From Lachancea thermotolerans CBS 6340 (taxonomy: Eukaryota; Ascomycota; Saccharomycetes; Saccharomycetales; Saccharomycetaceae), in contig NC_013081.1 of the NCBI RefSeq assembly GCF_000142805.1, positions 372,001 to 436,000 of the forward strand: DNA of 64,000 nucleotides, written 5' to 3'. The translations under genes and the position numbers were made by a program. The stretch's first letter is position 1. Each line of letters begins with the position of its first letter. The notes beneath the pieces are model-generated. The model did no database searches. It saw only the letters and a list, made by a program, of their open reading frames with translations, and was not told where the DNA came from. This document shows, piece after piece, positions 19,101-28,622 of this stretch.

Positions 19101-19268
19101 AAGCTTGAGTATCCTGGATTGCACGACGATAAAAAGCTTGTCTTCAAGTGCGGGGCAGGCTGCTGATAGCGTGGGATCGGAAAACAGAGGCGAGTCACTT
19201 CCTATCTTCGGATCTCGCACCGGAGTATTTTCAAAAAACTGGAATTGACGCCATGATTGAAAGGACAT
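16173..19268 (-). CDS. PEP5: Pep5/Vps11, core subunit of HOPS and CORVET
   Basis: Vacuolar/endosomal tethering-complex subunit and RING E3 protein. The 1031-residue protein (1029 in yeast) has an N-terminal beta-propeller-like half, a helical clathrin-repeat-like region, a coiled coil near 900-925 (NNKKLIQSYESELEEKESKL), and a C-terminal RING (about 928-985: CNICQTALSA, FFKCDHIYHQRCL and FRCPQC). It follows FUS2 as YMR231W follows YMR232W. Block A ends here. Confidence 0.96.
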   Translation of the reverse strand: MSFQSWRQFQFFENTPVRDPKIGSDSPLFSDPTLSAACPALEDKLFIVVQSRILKLVNLKSLEVELEFEAYSEGFQVTYLRFVADNYIVSAAEQLGRPCSIKIWKLDKQPKNEFDYHSLIEVKNGKNTFPLSAISIWHDLTCLAIGFVNGRIVLIRGDIIHDRGSRQRVIYDDPNKEPITGLMFDRDCRTCFASTTSGIFLFNTTGRNNGKPDTILNGSAGLDLNCSCLSCDGQEFICCSAKSLDFYKSNGEKRSLVMELPLIKRIYAVDQHHILILLGVQTSNNTALNVANITTTNNRVIVLDIQNKLIAMNTLISGSVLDIFSNVFSGDPSVLLLTSDGTMHKINEKPIKEKLQIVEQKELFPVALDLAQQCNLSAIEIEKIRKKFAEHLYKINLKTEAIEQYLQCLNVTETSEVIAKFGINSTSDNSSVSDLSYYLLSMMKKGMSSSDHVTLYLIALIKLKNEEGIEQFVTHFSRSGQYLEEEEPEEDWKQDDESYYFSDTELFDLDLILRLLQDFGFFLQSFKLARKFSKDPAIVVEILIDGLKDPHSALRYIKSLPVDDTLRVLVAFSKKLLELLPNDTNALLIELFTGKYQPLKYESVSDPVVSRREKFDKNVFYSYNSFIEYMKNVSTSKEQDITSSVPTYQPPKPTLIFTSFINQPFEFVVFLEACLGSYNEFHGFDHDKQLILTTLYDIYLTLAKDDEKGRQQEWRDKAHTVYKESTKLATTSTASVDSSSAGRLNKAVDNSLMMLISQVNNFEAALEGDDLQDELEFAKFGKLDLTYKFRSISLTNDAKTSLKFIEKFGEQEPALYSMGLSHFISSKSMMKEIGGEAVFREKILNKVLEKDLMPLLDILQVLGSSNVASFGLVQQILIEHIKSESQEIKNNKKLIQSYESELEEKESKLQSLTDDKSPAQIKLKNQTCNICQTALSAPLVFFKCDHIYHQRCLNEEESSESNNRFFRCPQCVVDFEASENMKRAQSETQIDTELLNLAMNDKDNKDRFKIVTDFIGRGGVESSFIRVQELD

Positions 19269-19494
19269 ATGAAGTGAATTGAGTCACCAGCGAGCGTGCC
19301 TTATATTGCGCTTAGGTTTAGCTTTAACTTGTGCATACAATATGAAACTTGGACCAAGTGTAGGTATCTCTAAATTGAAGTCGTCAAATTAAACGAAAAT
19401 AGACAAAATCGATAAAACATGTAGGGATTTTGAAGGAAGACACGAGCCTTGCCGTTCTAAATTGTTTTCTGTGTAATGAGTCCTTTTATAGAAA

Positions 19495-21723
19495 CTACAT
19501 GATAGATGTGTCTAACCAAGCATGCTGCAGAAGCTCGATGCTATCTGGCCGTTGGCGATAATCCAGCTCAAAGGCCTTAAGAAGAAAATTCTTTGCTTCA
19601 TCGCTTGCCCATGAGGGCGATTCGGGATGAGTGTTTGTTCCAATTTTGAAGATTGCCTGCATTTGAGAGAAGTCAGGGAACGGATGCTTTCCAGTGAACA
19701 TCTCAATGATCACACATCCTACGGACCAGATATCGGCCTTCTTTGTCGTTACGACTTGTTTGACGACCTCGGGTGCCATCCAGTAAACAGAGCCTTGAAG
19801 CGATGCCCTTTTGTTTTGTTGCTGGTTCAAAGGTGAAAGTTTCTTAGAAATACCAAAATCGGTGATCTTTACGCATCCCTTTATGTCTATTAATATGTTG
19901 GCACCCTTGATATCCCTATGAATAATGTTCTTTCTATGCAAGTAGGACAAACCAATCAAAATCTGCCTTGTAAAGTTTTTGATCAATGGCTCTTCGAATG
20001 GTCCATAACTATTAAGCATTGAGGAAACCGAACCGCCTGGGACGTACTCCAGGAAAATATTGAGATTGCCGCCCTCTTGCGATGATCCGTAATAGGTCAC
20101 AATGTTTTCATGATGTAGTTCCTTTAGCAAGCCCATCTCGTGCTGCAGAGCGTCAATCATTTTCCTATGTACCTGGGAGCTGTTTTTGACCGCAGATGCA
20201 TTGGCGTTTTGATTGTACTGCTTCTTTATCTCATCCGATACAGACACGACGCCCGCGGTGACAGCAGTTGGCTGCAGCTCAACTTGTTTGACTGCCATTA
20301 ACTCTCCGGTCTGCGCGTTCATTCCAAGGTAAACACTGCCGAAGCTACCAGCACCAATCCGAGCTCCTTTGAGCCAATTTTTGGGAGTAGCAATTTTTGT
20401 GGGCAATGAAATCATGTCCTCGTCCTCTTCATCATTATCTGAGTCTGCAACTCTTAACAACTCTATGCGTTCCGAGCTCTTTTGCTTGCGTGGTCCCTGG
20501 CGCAGATATTCTGCATGAGAGATAAGGCCAGGCCTTTTCGTGGGACCAGTTCTTCGCTCTGTTGTACCCTCGGAATTCTTGCTGACTTCCGACTCTCCGT
20601 GGGCAGATTCTGGGGCTTTGAAGTTGAGTGTGTCTTCTTCAATCTGTGTCCTGCGTTTTGACAAAGATGAGCCGGTTGGTACGTGGTGATTTCCGTCAAG
20701 GCTTTGTAAGAGGGCTTTCCCCACCGCGTTGGAATTATTGACCCAGATATCTCCCACATTGTTACCACCGACGGGAGTTGCGGAGCCATTGATGGAACTC
20801 AACCTTATAGACTGACGAACAGAGTTTCCTATGGTTTTCCGTAAGCTCTTGGCGTCCGTGTGAGGGAAATACTCGCTCAAGTTTGTGGATATCAACTCGC
20901 TAGGAGGTCTTTGGTTGAATATCTGCCGTATGGTATCCTTGTTGTTTTCAATTCTTAGTGAATTAGGCGCCCCAGCGGCCGTCCCGGGAGCAGCAAGTTC
21001 GTTCACAGCGTGGATCTTCGCGCGAGCGCTTGAAGTGGTACCTGCTAGCGCCGAAAGCGAGCCCAACTGGTGAATCACGCTCAGCGTCTTAAGGTAGAGC
21101 TTCTTAGAGGTCAAAGTGGCTCTGTCGCTTGGGGTCTGGTCCTTGGAGACAAAGATAAGTCTGTTCTTCTCAACGCGGTCAACGGAATGGCATATAGTGA
21201 CTAATTCTACGTCATAAAGCAAGTGTAACACATTTTTGACATAATCGACCACGAAAACGTCGTAGTCTTGTGAATTTCTGGTTTCTTCACCCTGCGGTGT
21301 GCATGCTATGAATTCGCTGGGAAGCTTCTTGATGAGCTTTTTCTTGATCGAGTCTGCATTGAAACATCCATTGACGTTGACCTTCTTAGCCGACCCGTCG
21401 TTAAGTATGAAGATGGCGGAATGCTTGTCTGTGACAAGTTCCTCTGTTGTTGTAAGCTGTGCAACGCTGAGAGCCTGGAACTTCTGCAGGAGTTCTCGCA
21501 CCTCATGGGAAGGCCTTGTCCTGCTACCACGAAGAGACTGGCATTTTTTCAAAATGCGAATGCGATCACCGATCTTTTTGACGCCAACTTCAACTAATAT
21601 CTCCTTGTCTATGTGTGCCAGTGCATCCTGAGAAGTCAGATTCCAATTTTTAAAGCTATCCAGGTATTGGTGACAGTTGAGTTCTTGAAGAAAGTGGCTG
21701 ACATATGTTTCAGAATCATCCAT
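19495..21723 (-). CDS. STE11: MEK kinase Ste11
   Basis: MAPKKK of the mating, filamentous and HOG pathways, activated by Ste20 and held by Ste50/Ste5. The 742-residue protein has a SAM domain (about 8-70), a ubiquitin-like Ste50/Ras-binding-type domain (about 98-190), and a Ser-rich basic inhibitory region. The kinase domain runs about 449-740: glycine loop [12 protein letters not shown], catalytic loop [14 protein letters not shown] (near 600), DFG in [13 protein letters not shown] in MAPEVV. It is linked to VPS38 through a small gene, as in YLR360W-YLR362W. Not a neighbour of PEP5 in S. cerevisiae, so a block boundary lies just before it. Confidence 0.96.
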   Translation of the reverse strand: MDDSETYVSHFLQELNCHQYLDSFKNWNLTSQDALAHIDKEILVEVGVKKIGDRIRILKKCQSLRGSRTRPSHEVRELLQKFQALSVAQLTTTEELVTDKHSAIFILNDGSAKKVNVNGCFNADSIKKKLIKKLPSEFIACTPQGEETRNSQDYDVFVVDYVKNVLHLLYDVELVTICHSVDRVEKNRLIFVSKDQTPSDRATLTSKKLYLKTLSVIHQLGSLSALAGTTSSARAKIHAVNELAAPGTAAGAPNSLRIENNKDTIRQIFNQRPPSELISTNLSEYFPHTDAKSLRKTIGNSVRQSIRLSSINGSATPVGGNNVGDIWVNNSNAVGKALLQSLDGNHHVPTGSSLSKRRTQIEEDTLNFKAPESAHGESEVSKNSEGTTERRTGPTKRPGLISHAEYLRQGPRKQKSSERIELLRVADSDNDEEDEDMISLPTKIATPKNWLKGARIGAGSFGSVYLGMNAQTGELMAVKQVELQPTAVTAGVVSVSDEIKKQYNQNANASAVKNSSQVHRKMIDALQHEMGLLKELHHENIVTYYGSSQEGGNLNIFLEYVPGGSVSSMLNSYGPFEEPLIKNFTRQILIGLSYLHRKNIIHRDIKGANILIDIKGCVKITDFGISKKLSPLNQQQNKRASLQGSVYWMAPEVVKQVVTTKKADIWSVGCVIIEMFTGKHPFPDFSQMQAIFKIGTNTHPESPSWASDEAKNFLLKAFELDYRQRPDSIELLQHAWLDTSIM

Positions 21724-22110
21724 TCTGAGTGTTCTTACTGATCGTTGATTGCATATAAAACGTGGACTTACTCAACCGTAGTACTTTCATGAGACAAAGC
21801 GTAAAACATCCGTCTTACGTGATACCCAACGTTTTATGCGATATATAGAGCCATCGCACACGAATCTTATGGAATGCATCCTTCATCGATGGTTCGAAGG
21901 TAGCGCAAGCTTCTGGATCCCACAAGTCCTTACACCTTGACATTTGAGCTACCCAGCCAGAATATCTGTAGTGCTCATTATTGGTACTTCTATACGAATT
22001 GTTAGGATCTTACAAGGCAGGTTCTCGTTAGGCGGAACTTAAAACCCTTAAACGCCTCCGATCCACAATATTGCCCACACAACATAGAGTTGTTTTAATA
22101 GACTACAACG
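21724..22110. other. divergent promoter STE11 / small gene
   Basis: 387 bp between divergent genes. I see no TGAAACA element and no RNA gene. Confidence 0.45.
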
Positions 22111-22329
22111 ATGGCAAACGAAAACGAAGACGAGCAAAAGTTTTTCCTAGACCGTGCTGGCAAAAGGGTGCAGGTTGACCTGGAACATTTGAGGAAGCCT
22201 CACTCGTTAAAGCCACGCGTACCTCCAGCTCAGCCATTCTCCCCTCTCGTGATTGGCGGTGACCATAGGCCCAGCGCAAACCCTGGGCCTAAGGATGCTC
22301 AGGATGAGCCAGAGAAGACAGAGAAATAA
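22111..22329 (+). CDS. small acidic/proline-rich protein, YLR361C-A position
   Basis: A 72-residue hydrophilic protein opening MANENEDEQKFFLDRAGKRV with a PxxP-rich middle (RVPPAQPFSPLVIGG) and an acidic end. No domain recognised. It is kept as a gene because it has an ATG, is divergent from STE11, and occupies the slot and orientation of the small S. cerevisiae gene YLR361C-A, between VPS38 and STE11. I have not compared the sequences; the match is by position only. The tryptophan- and membrane-free composition suggests a soluble, perhaps disordered protein. Confidence 0.6.
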   Translation: MANENEDEQKFFLDRAGKRVQVDLEHLRKPHSLKPRVPPAQPFSPLVIGGDHRPSANPGPKDAQDEPEKTEK

Positions 22330-22582
22330 ACAACCTGTTGGGCGTCAATCATTTGTTTTGGTATTGCATCTTAAATTCTCGGGGATTTTGCTGCCTGCTA
22401 ATCGAGCCTACTCTGGGCTGAAAGAACAAGTTGGTCTTGAGAGGCATGCAGCTACCCGCGAGACAATATAATGGACGCTCTATGATTATGCAGAGCTTGA
22501 AGCGCTACTTTTCCCGAGGCGCTGGATCGCGAGAGGCAGTGCACGTCTTCCCAAGTGCTGAAGAATATTAGCCCCATCTCGT

Positions 22583-23877
22583 CTAGCGGTGACGTTCCAA
22601 GAACTGTCTCACCTGCATGATATCGAGGTTGAATAGGTCTACTGCCCTTTCGAAATCTGCCACATGCTGTTGGGTTGGCGATGATGTCAAATATAGGGGC
22701 AGCTGGTTATTTATGACAGACGTGCTTCCATAATAGGATAATCGGTGTGGCAAGCGAACGAAAAGGATTTTTTCCGACAGTATATGCAAAAATAGCAGGT
22801 AGTGACCAAGTAGCGTGTTTGTTGAAATTCTATTACTATCTCGCGCGAGTGACGTGGCATTGAGCTTCCTCAACTGGGCATAAAAAACAGATTGTTCGGA
22901 ATCGGGGATCACTAGCCCGTTTGACGTAAAAAGATCTGTCTCTTGCATTGCCTGAAATAGCTGTTGCATTCTGCGGGCTTTCAGCGTCTTTAAATGGTGT
23001 TTAGTGTCTGAATACTCAAAAAATGTGGACCCATATTCCTCATTGACTTTCGCGTCTTCAGCTGAGTTACGAGGCGCGGATGGCCTTCCATGGACCGCAT
23101 CTTGCAAATACTTTATCCTTTCCTGGCGCAAGCGAATCGTTTCTTCCAGGTTTTTTCTGGCATCTATGAGTAAGTTCTTGCTATAACATTCTCCCTGGTC
23201 TGGAACTTCTGAGCTAATGCTGTTTGAGAGCTCGCATAATTCGGAATGGAGTTGAGTCGAGTACTCAAGAAGTTTGTTAAGTTTCAGTAAGCTGTTGAAG
23301 TTAAAACTCTTTGCCCGAGTCGACGTACAGCTGGTTGAAGCCTTATCTCTTGAGTCCACAATACTTTTGATTGCCCCATTTAATGTAAAAATGCCGTCGG
23401 AGAAGTGAAGCACTGGCACATTGACTCCTTTGAAGAAGTTTAATGGCAGGTCGTTGTCAGGAACATGATGCAACTGATTGAAGCTCAGAACATGGTCAGC
23501 GAGCACTACCCAAGCCTCTTCAGAATCGTCTGCCAAAAGGTCCCCGGGTACCCTTCCTATAACTTTCAGTCGCACTTTAGAGATCGTGTATGAAAGCTGA
23601 GGGAGCTCATTAAATTGCGCGTGCAATTGTGTGCCAGCTTGAACCTCACTAACGTAGAGACACCTGCCCTTCAAATCTTCGATCACGACAAAAACAGACG
23701 GCACGGCTTTGACCTCTATAGCGTGATTCCCCTGCTCTTTGATGAGCGACACATTGAATATTGATATAGTCTTTAGATGTCGTAACCTACGCTTGAAACA
23801 TACAAGAGCGATGTTAATACATGATATAATGGCGGATCTTTGCTAGCTTCATTATGACATACCCTCAGAAGGTACAT
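22583..23877 (-). CDS. VPS38: Vps38, UVRAG-like subunit of PI3-kinase complex II, spliced
   Basis: Vps38 joins Vps34-Vps15-Vps30 at endosomes and directs PI3P synthesis for vacuolar sorting. The long exon (22583-23791) encodes a C2-like N-terminal part, a coiled coil near 160-215 (LLKLNKLLEYSTQLHSELCE) and a C-terminal domain, and ends at a minus-strand stop. The frame is open upstream through the conserved RRLRHLKTISIFN but has no ATG there. Joining a 15-nt first exon (23863-23877, MYLLR) by an intron gives MYLLRRRLRHLK, which resembles the basic N-terminus of yeast Vps38. Total 407 residues against 439 in yeast. If the intron is wrong, initiation would need a GTG at 23752. Position matches YLR360W. 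Confidence 0.8.
23792..23862 (-). other. VPS38: proposed non-consensus intron in VPS38
   Basis: Minus strand donor GTATGT (23862-23857), branch-like TATTAAC about 21 nt before the end, and acceptor CAAG, i.e. AAG instead of YAG, at 23792. Length 71 nt. A TAG four bases further on would break the frame. Confidence 0.55.
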
Positions 23878-24018
23878 TGAGAACAGGTATCCTGCTTCTA
23901 GCGTGTTGTTCTTTTACTAAATAGGCCCTTTAAAATTGATTTTGAAAAATGTGTTCAAATCGATCCAATCTCATCTCTGCAAGAATTTGTAAATTGTTCG
24001 ACAGAACCAGAACTGGAA

Positions 24019-25332
24019 ATGATGTACGCAGCGCTTTTGTCCCTGCTTCCTAAGGTCATGGCTCATCCCGGGCATCACCATGGGACTAGCGTAATGCATG
24101 GTGAAGTAAAAGACAGCGTTATAGCACAATTTCTCTTTCCATACTCAGCGCGTGTCAACGCACTACTGGCGACCGTCTACATCTCAGCCGCACCATGTTT
24201 GATAGTAACCGCAATTCCAGAACTCCGAAAGGCTAAAAGGGGATCATTGTTATCTCTTCTGATGTCCTTTGCTTTCGGGACATTGATGGGGGACATTATT
24301 CTACATTTACTGCCCGAGATATTTTCAGAAGCTATCGACGTTAACGAGGAGGCCCAATGGTTAAAGTTCCTCGACGGTCTCCCCTTGCAAGATTCAACTA
24401 ACGGACATGTTAAGGATCTTCTTGTAACTCTCAAGCCGTCACTGACTTCACATAACTCCCCAAGCAAGATGAGGACGATGGCCCTAGGATTCCTCGTGTT
24501 TTGTGGGTTTGTTATTTTCATGGTAATAGATAAGGGTTTGAAGATCGCTAATTCCGGTGGCGAGCATGAAGAGGGACATCATCATGGCCATTCTCACATT
24601 TTCTCAGTTCAGCATGAAAAGGAGGCCGAAGAAGGTGTTGAAGCTGTCAGCTCTGGCAAAGTCGTTACTTCTGACGAGGGCATGAACGTAGTACGCAGAA
24701 GTAAAGGAAACAAAACGGAAGGCAGTGATGTCGATGACGATATTGGCCATGAACGCGCTCCCCCACAGTCAAGTTCGCTAAAAGCGTCTGCATACCTCAG
24801 TCTGGTATCTGCATTCGCGCATAACATTACTGATGGCGTCGCGTTAGCATCGGCATTTTACAAATCCAAGCACACTGGCATTGTTACGACCTTGGCTGTG
24901 CTGATGCATGAAATCCCACACGAACTTGGCGATTTCGCCATTCTATTAGCCTCTGGGATCAATTTCAACCAGGCTCTCCTCCTGCAGCTAGTCGGTGCTT
25001 TCGGGGCTTTAATTGGTACGCTTTGCGGCTGTATTGCTAACGAAATGGCTGCTGGCACCGCCGATACCGGAATTGCAAGCCGCATCATTCCCGAAATTGG
25101 CTTCCCAACTTTTGTTGCACACGCCAGCTCCAAGTGGCCTATTTCTGCAGGGGAACTCATGTTGCCCATTACAACTGGCGGCCTTCTTTTCATCTCCACG
25201 GTAGGCGTCGTCCCGGAATTATTGAAGGTTACAGGTTCTTCGAAGAAGAACGAGCTGACCAACAGTTTGAGACACTTAGGCAGCGTATTCGCCGGGTTCG
25301 TGCTCATGGCATGGATGGGCCTAAACGAATAG
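24019..25332 (+). CDS. YKE4: ZIP-family zinc transporter Yke4 type
   Basis: ER-membrane ZIP transporter that moves zinc across the secretory-pathway membrane. The 437-residue protein has an N-terminal hydrophobic segment followed by HPGHHHG, several membrane helices, and a His-rich loop (HEEGHHHGHSH near 180). The ZIP metal-site helices are AHNITDGVALAS (near 267) and HEIPHELGDFAILL (near 296). Longer than the yeast protein (346) mainly in the loops. Divergent from VPS38. Its neighbour beyond the MCH-type gene is the YIL024C-type gene, matching YIL023C. Confidence 0.92.
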   Translation: MMYAALLSLLPKVMAHPGHHHGTSVMHGEVKDSVIAQFLFPYSARVNALLATVYISAAPCLIVTAIPELRKAKRGSLLSLLMSFAFGTLMGDIILHLLPEIFSEAIDVNEEAQWLKFLDGLPLQDSTNGHVKDLLVTLKPSLTSHNSPSKMRTMALGFLVFCGFVIFMVIDKGLKIANSGGEHEEGHHHGHSHIFSVQHEKEAEEGVEAVSSGKVVTSDEGMNVVRRSKGNKTEGSDVDDDIGHERAPPQSSSLKASAYLSLVSAFAHNITDGVALASAFYKSKHTGIVTTLAVLMHEIPHELGDFAILLASGINFNQALLLQLVGAFGALIGTLCGCIANEMAAGTADTGIASRIIPEIGFPTFVAHASSKWPISAGELMLPITTGGLLFISTVGVVPELLKVTGSSKKNELTNSLRHLGSVFAGFVLMAWMGLNE

Positions 25333-25783
25333 TTTAATACAACCAAGCAGAAGTACAGCGTTTTCGAAACCAAGGTTTGATGCAATTATAAGAGATTATT
25401 AATACAGTGTAGAAAGGCATCTCAATACGATGTTAGCATCAGCTGCCTCTGAGTACCATAAATTGTGCTGGCACCCCCATCAGGAAACACACTCCCCCTT
25501 AGTTCGAAAACTAGATATTACCGTTATTCCATTATAAAAGGCGCATAGAGGAAGCCATCTATACGGTCTAATAGCGTAAATAACCCGAGGACTCGGCGCG
25601 TAATATTGTGATTACATCACGTGGCTTGTTTCAATTGCGGAGAATAAGAGTCAATTTTTTTTTAGAAATATAAGGCCTATTGTTTAAAAGCGGCCGATGA
25701 GTCTCATTGCTGATGGGCGGCAGCAAACCAGTGAGTTCAAGAATTTTCATTCGTAACCTCTAATCGCCAACTTGGATAAATCA
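25333..25783. promoter_or_regulatory. promoter region of the MCH-type gene
   Basis: 451 bp. It contains an RTCACRTG box (ATCACGTG, 25616-25623), a CCCCT stress-type motif near 25494, a TATAAAA near 25534 and a T-run near 25657. No RNA gene or repeat seen. Motif function is inferred only from consensus. Confidence 0.4.
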
Positions 25784-27256
25784 ATGTCACTGCCGGGACA
25801 GCAAGAAGCCCCTGGGCTGACGGAAAGTTCGAAAGTACTTGCGAATATCAGTACAAGCCAGGGCAAAAAGCGCGAAGAAGTCGTTGAAGACTATAGCGTG
25901 CCAGATGAATTCGAGTACGCGGAGGGCGGCTGGAAGGCATGGATGGCTATTCTTGGATCATTCCTTGGGTTTTTCCCCACTTGGGGTTTCTTTTACACTG
26001 CTGGAGTAATGCAAAATTACATTGCGAAAAATCAGCTGGCGACGGCCTCAACGTCGACAATCTCTTGGGTCTTTTCGGTATACAATTTCTGCTTGCTCGG
26101 CTCTTTTGTGTTCAGTGGCTTATACTTTGATCTAAATGGCGCCCGGCGCCCTTTAATACTGGGAAATGTAATGTTTCTCACGGGTATGTTCGCCCTTGGG
26201 AACTGCACCAAGGTGTGGCATTTTATAGTGTGCCTTGGAATTTTAGTCGGCATGGGATCAGGAATATCGTCAAGTCCTCTTATTGGCGTTGTGTGTCACC
26301 ATTTCAACCGGAGGCGAGGCATTGCTACTGCACTAGCGATGAATGGAGGCAGTATTGGAGGCGTCGTCATTCCCCTGATGCTGCGGTCCCTCTTCGAGAA
26401 ATCTGGGTACCCTTGGGCAATGCGTTCTTTAGGCTTCCTGTCCACTGGGTTTTTGGTCTGCTCGGTTTTCCTAGCGCGAGAGGACCCTGCGAAACTCCAC
26501 AAACCTCAACCTGGGACATTGTTGCGTAATACCTCTGGGCCGTCCTTCGTAAGCAGCTTCCTCAGCTACCTCTCAGGATCGTTCGACTATAAAGCACTGA
26601 AAGAGCCCAAGTACCTATTTTGCACCCTCGGTTGCTGTATGGCGGAACTTTCAACAGGGGCCACTTTGACTTATATCACATCATACTGTGAAGTGGTTGG
26701 GTATCGTGACGAAGACGCATTTTACATCATTACGGTGTTGAACGCGCTTTCGATTGTGGGAGGCTATATCTGTAGTCTGCTGGCAGACGTGCTATTTGGC
26801 CGTTTCAATGTTATGATTTTAATAAACCTGCTGTTAGGTATTATTGGGTTTGTTATGTGGCTCCCATTTGGCTCTAAGGGTAGTGGCATCATGTATGCCT
26901 ACGGAGCTATTTATGGTGCTCTGTATGGATCTATGTTGAACCTGGCGCCTGTTTGTTGCGGTGAAATTTCGCGCGTTGACGAATTCGGACGCCGCTATTC
27001 GACAATGTATGCCCTCGTAGGCTTTACATTCTTGGCAGGCATTCCGATATCAGGCGCTATTATTGGTGAAGGAACTTTAGAGTCTTACGACAACGTCATT
27101 ATATTCTTCTCAGCTGTTTCAATTGCGGCAGGGGTGTTCTACCTACTTAGCAAGTGTTTTGCGCTACAGAACCCGCTCAAAAAAAGCGACTCCAAGGAAT
27201 CAGACTTTCCGGGCACCCTTGCTCTACTTGTCAAAAGCTCTTTACGGCGTTTTTGA
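25784..27256 (+). CDS. monocarboxylate-porter-like MFS transporter (MCH family)
   Basis: Major-facilitator protein of the MCT-like fungal family (Mch1-5/Esbp6). In yeast members transport riboflavin (Mch5) or have unknown substrates. The 490-residue protein has a hydrophilic N-terminus, 12 predicted membrane segments in two halves, and family landmarks EGGWKAWMAILGSF, SWVFSVYNF, YFDLNGARRPLILG, GIATALAMNGGSIGG and FGRFNVMILINL. It looks closer to Mch4 than to Mch2. The ATG at 25784 is used; a TTG four codons upstream is ignored. In S. cerevisiae no such gene lies between YKE4 and YIL024C, so this is an insertion here or a loss there. Confidence 0.87.
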   Translation: MSLPGQQEAPGLTESSKVLANISTSQGKKREEVVEDYSVPDEFEYAEGGWKAWMAILGSFLGFFPTWGFFYTAGVMQNYIAKNQLATASTSTISWVFSVYNFCLLGSFVFSGLYFDLNGARRPLILGNVMFLTGMFALGNCTKVWHFIVCLGILVGMGSGISSSPLIGVVCHHFNRRRGIATALAMNGGSIGGVVIPLMLRSLFEKSGYPWAMRSLGFLSTGFLVCSVFLAREDPAKLHKPQPGTLLRNTSGPSFVSSFLSYLSGSFDYKALKEPKYLFCTLGCCMAELSTGATLTYITSYCEVVGYRDEDAFYIITVLNALSIVGGYICSLLADVLFGRFNVMILINLLLGIIGFVMWLPFGSKGSGIMYAYGAIYGALYGSMLNLAPVCCGEISRVDEFGRRYSTMYALVGFTFLAGIPISGAIIGEGTLESYDNVIIFFSAVSIAAGVFYLLSKCFALQNPLKKSDSKESDFPGTLALLVKSSLRRF

Positions 27257-27576
27257 CTTGGACTACAGTGAGCGAGTAATATGGAAAGGGAGAAATAAAC
27301 TAAAAGCACTCGAAATTAATTCTTAGTTCATTCTTCTCTGAAGTTTAATATTGGTCCCAGGCATCAGAACCAAAAGACTCACGTCAAAGCCATATATCAT
27401 TATAATATTATGGATTTGGCGAACTGCATCTGCGCATGTGTCGTCCTTAGCGACGCACCCTTCTGATCTAAATTTTAGAAGGGCCTTCTTTACAAAGGAT
27501 CAAATCACGACAAGATGTACCTCAACAAAGGAGTGTCTCTGTCCTCGGAGTGATCCAGTTTCTATAGAACATCATA
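27257..27576. other. intergenic region, no gene seen
   Basis: 320 bp between two same-strand genes. A short open frame here has no coding look. No motif recognised. Confidence 0.4.
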
Positions 27577-28280
27577 ATGACTCTAAAGCAGCTGCGAATT
27601 CCTAATTATGCCCTCGGTGATATTTCACAAAAAGACAAGGTCATTGTCACGGGTAATTTCGATAATTGGGAGCACACCAAATTCGTTCTGAAACGCAACT
27701 CCGAAGATGACAGTTTTGAGGTCGAAGTCCCAGCAGTGAGTTCCGGAGTACTCACCTTCAAGGTATGGAGGCATTTTAAAGAAGCCTGAGGCCGCCTTTG
27801 GTCTCAGCTTTTGGCATTTTCGTCAGCGCCCTATATTTGTACTGACATTTACAACGACAGTTTGTGATTAACGATAGAGATTGGGTTACGTTGCCGTACT
27901 TTGATACGGAAAAGGACGGGAATGGATTTCTCAACAATGTGCTGAAGTGGCAGGACGCCGACGACGAACGCCTAGAAGATATAACGATCTCGAGCACAAT
28001 TCATTCCCAAAACAATAGTCCACAAGACCAGTGCGTTCACGTGACCACAGCAGGCTGTGAGAACTTGGCCGATCACGACTACATTCAGGTCTCATCGCAA
28101 GACGAGCTAAGTAGCACAGAGAATGTAGATCTTGTGGTGCATTGTAGTTCCTCATCCGTTGGTCATGAAAATAACAGGGAGCCCTCTCATGAACAATCTC
28201 CGGATGGAGATGCATCCCAGCGTCGCTTACAGTCTCTGGTATCGGTAGTGAAAAGAGTTAAGATGTACTGGAGTGGCTGA
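27577..28280 (+). CDS. CBM48/AMPK-type glycogen-binding domain protein, YIL024C position, spliced
   Basis: Exon 1 (27577-27762, 62 codons) and exon 2 (27861-28280) give a 201-residue protein. The N-terminal 85 residues form a CBM48-like fold (VIVTGNFDNWEHTKFVLKR, then LTFK joined to FVINDRDWVTLPY), as in Crp1/Mdg1 and AMPK beta subunits. The splice falls inside the conserved 'KF' strand, which supports the join. The rest is acidic, Ser-rich and probably disordered, ending in a basic helix (SLVSVVKRVKMYWSG). Between YKE4 and IRR1 it sits where YIL024C does in S. cerevisiae; that yeast protein has no established function. Confidence 0.8.
27763..27860 (+). other. intron with non-consensus GTATGG donor
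   Basis: Donor GTATGG, branch-like TACTGAC near 27839-27845, acceptor ACAG at 27857-27860, length 98 nt, phase 0. Without splicing a stop follows nine codons into the intron and cuts the CBM48 fold in half. Confidence 0.75.
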
Positions 28281-28622
28281 AGGGTTTTTTTTGGCTGCGG
28301 CAATATCCTATTTGGCAGCTCTTTGGGTTAAATTTGCTAGAGTTAAAGTGTATCCAAATCTCCCATGGGAACTAAAGTACCGGCAACTACTCCTCTAGCT
28401 TCAGCTAATCGATACACTTGAGTAGGACCCCGTCGGATCGATGTTTAGTTTGGATATGTATATGGTAATTGAAGAGCGGTGCTGAGACCTTTGATGACGG
28501 TCACGTATAATATGATGTGTACGCGAAGCTATCCATTAATAAATTGAATGTTTACGCGTTTGAACGTAACAACAGCATTTCTCGGGAGACGAATTTGCAT
28601 TAAGAGATTAGTTGCCGAAAGC
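28281..28622. other. intergenic region upstream of IRR1
   Basis: 342 bp holding the IRR1 promoter. An upstream in-frame ATG at 28548 could add 25 residues to Irr1. No RNA gene seen. Confidence 0.45.

Noticed and set aside
23861-23873. ACCCTCAGAAGGT between VPS38 and YKE4 as a Zap1 zinc-response element
   Set aside because: Palindromic, but two bases longer than the ZRE consensus and overlapping the proposed VPS38 first exon.
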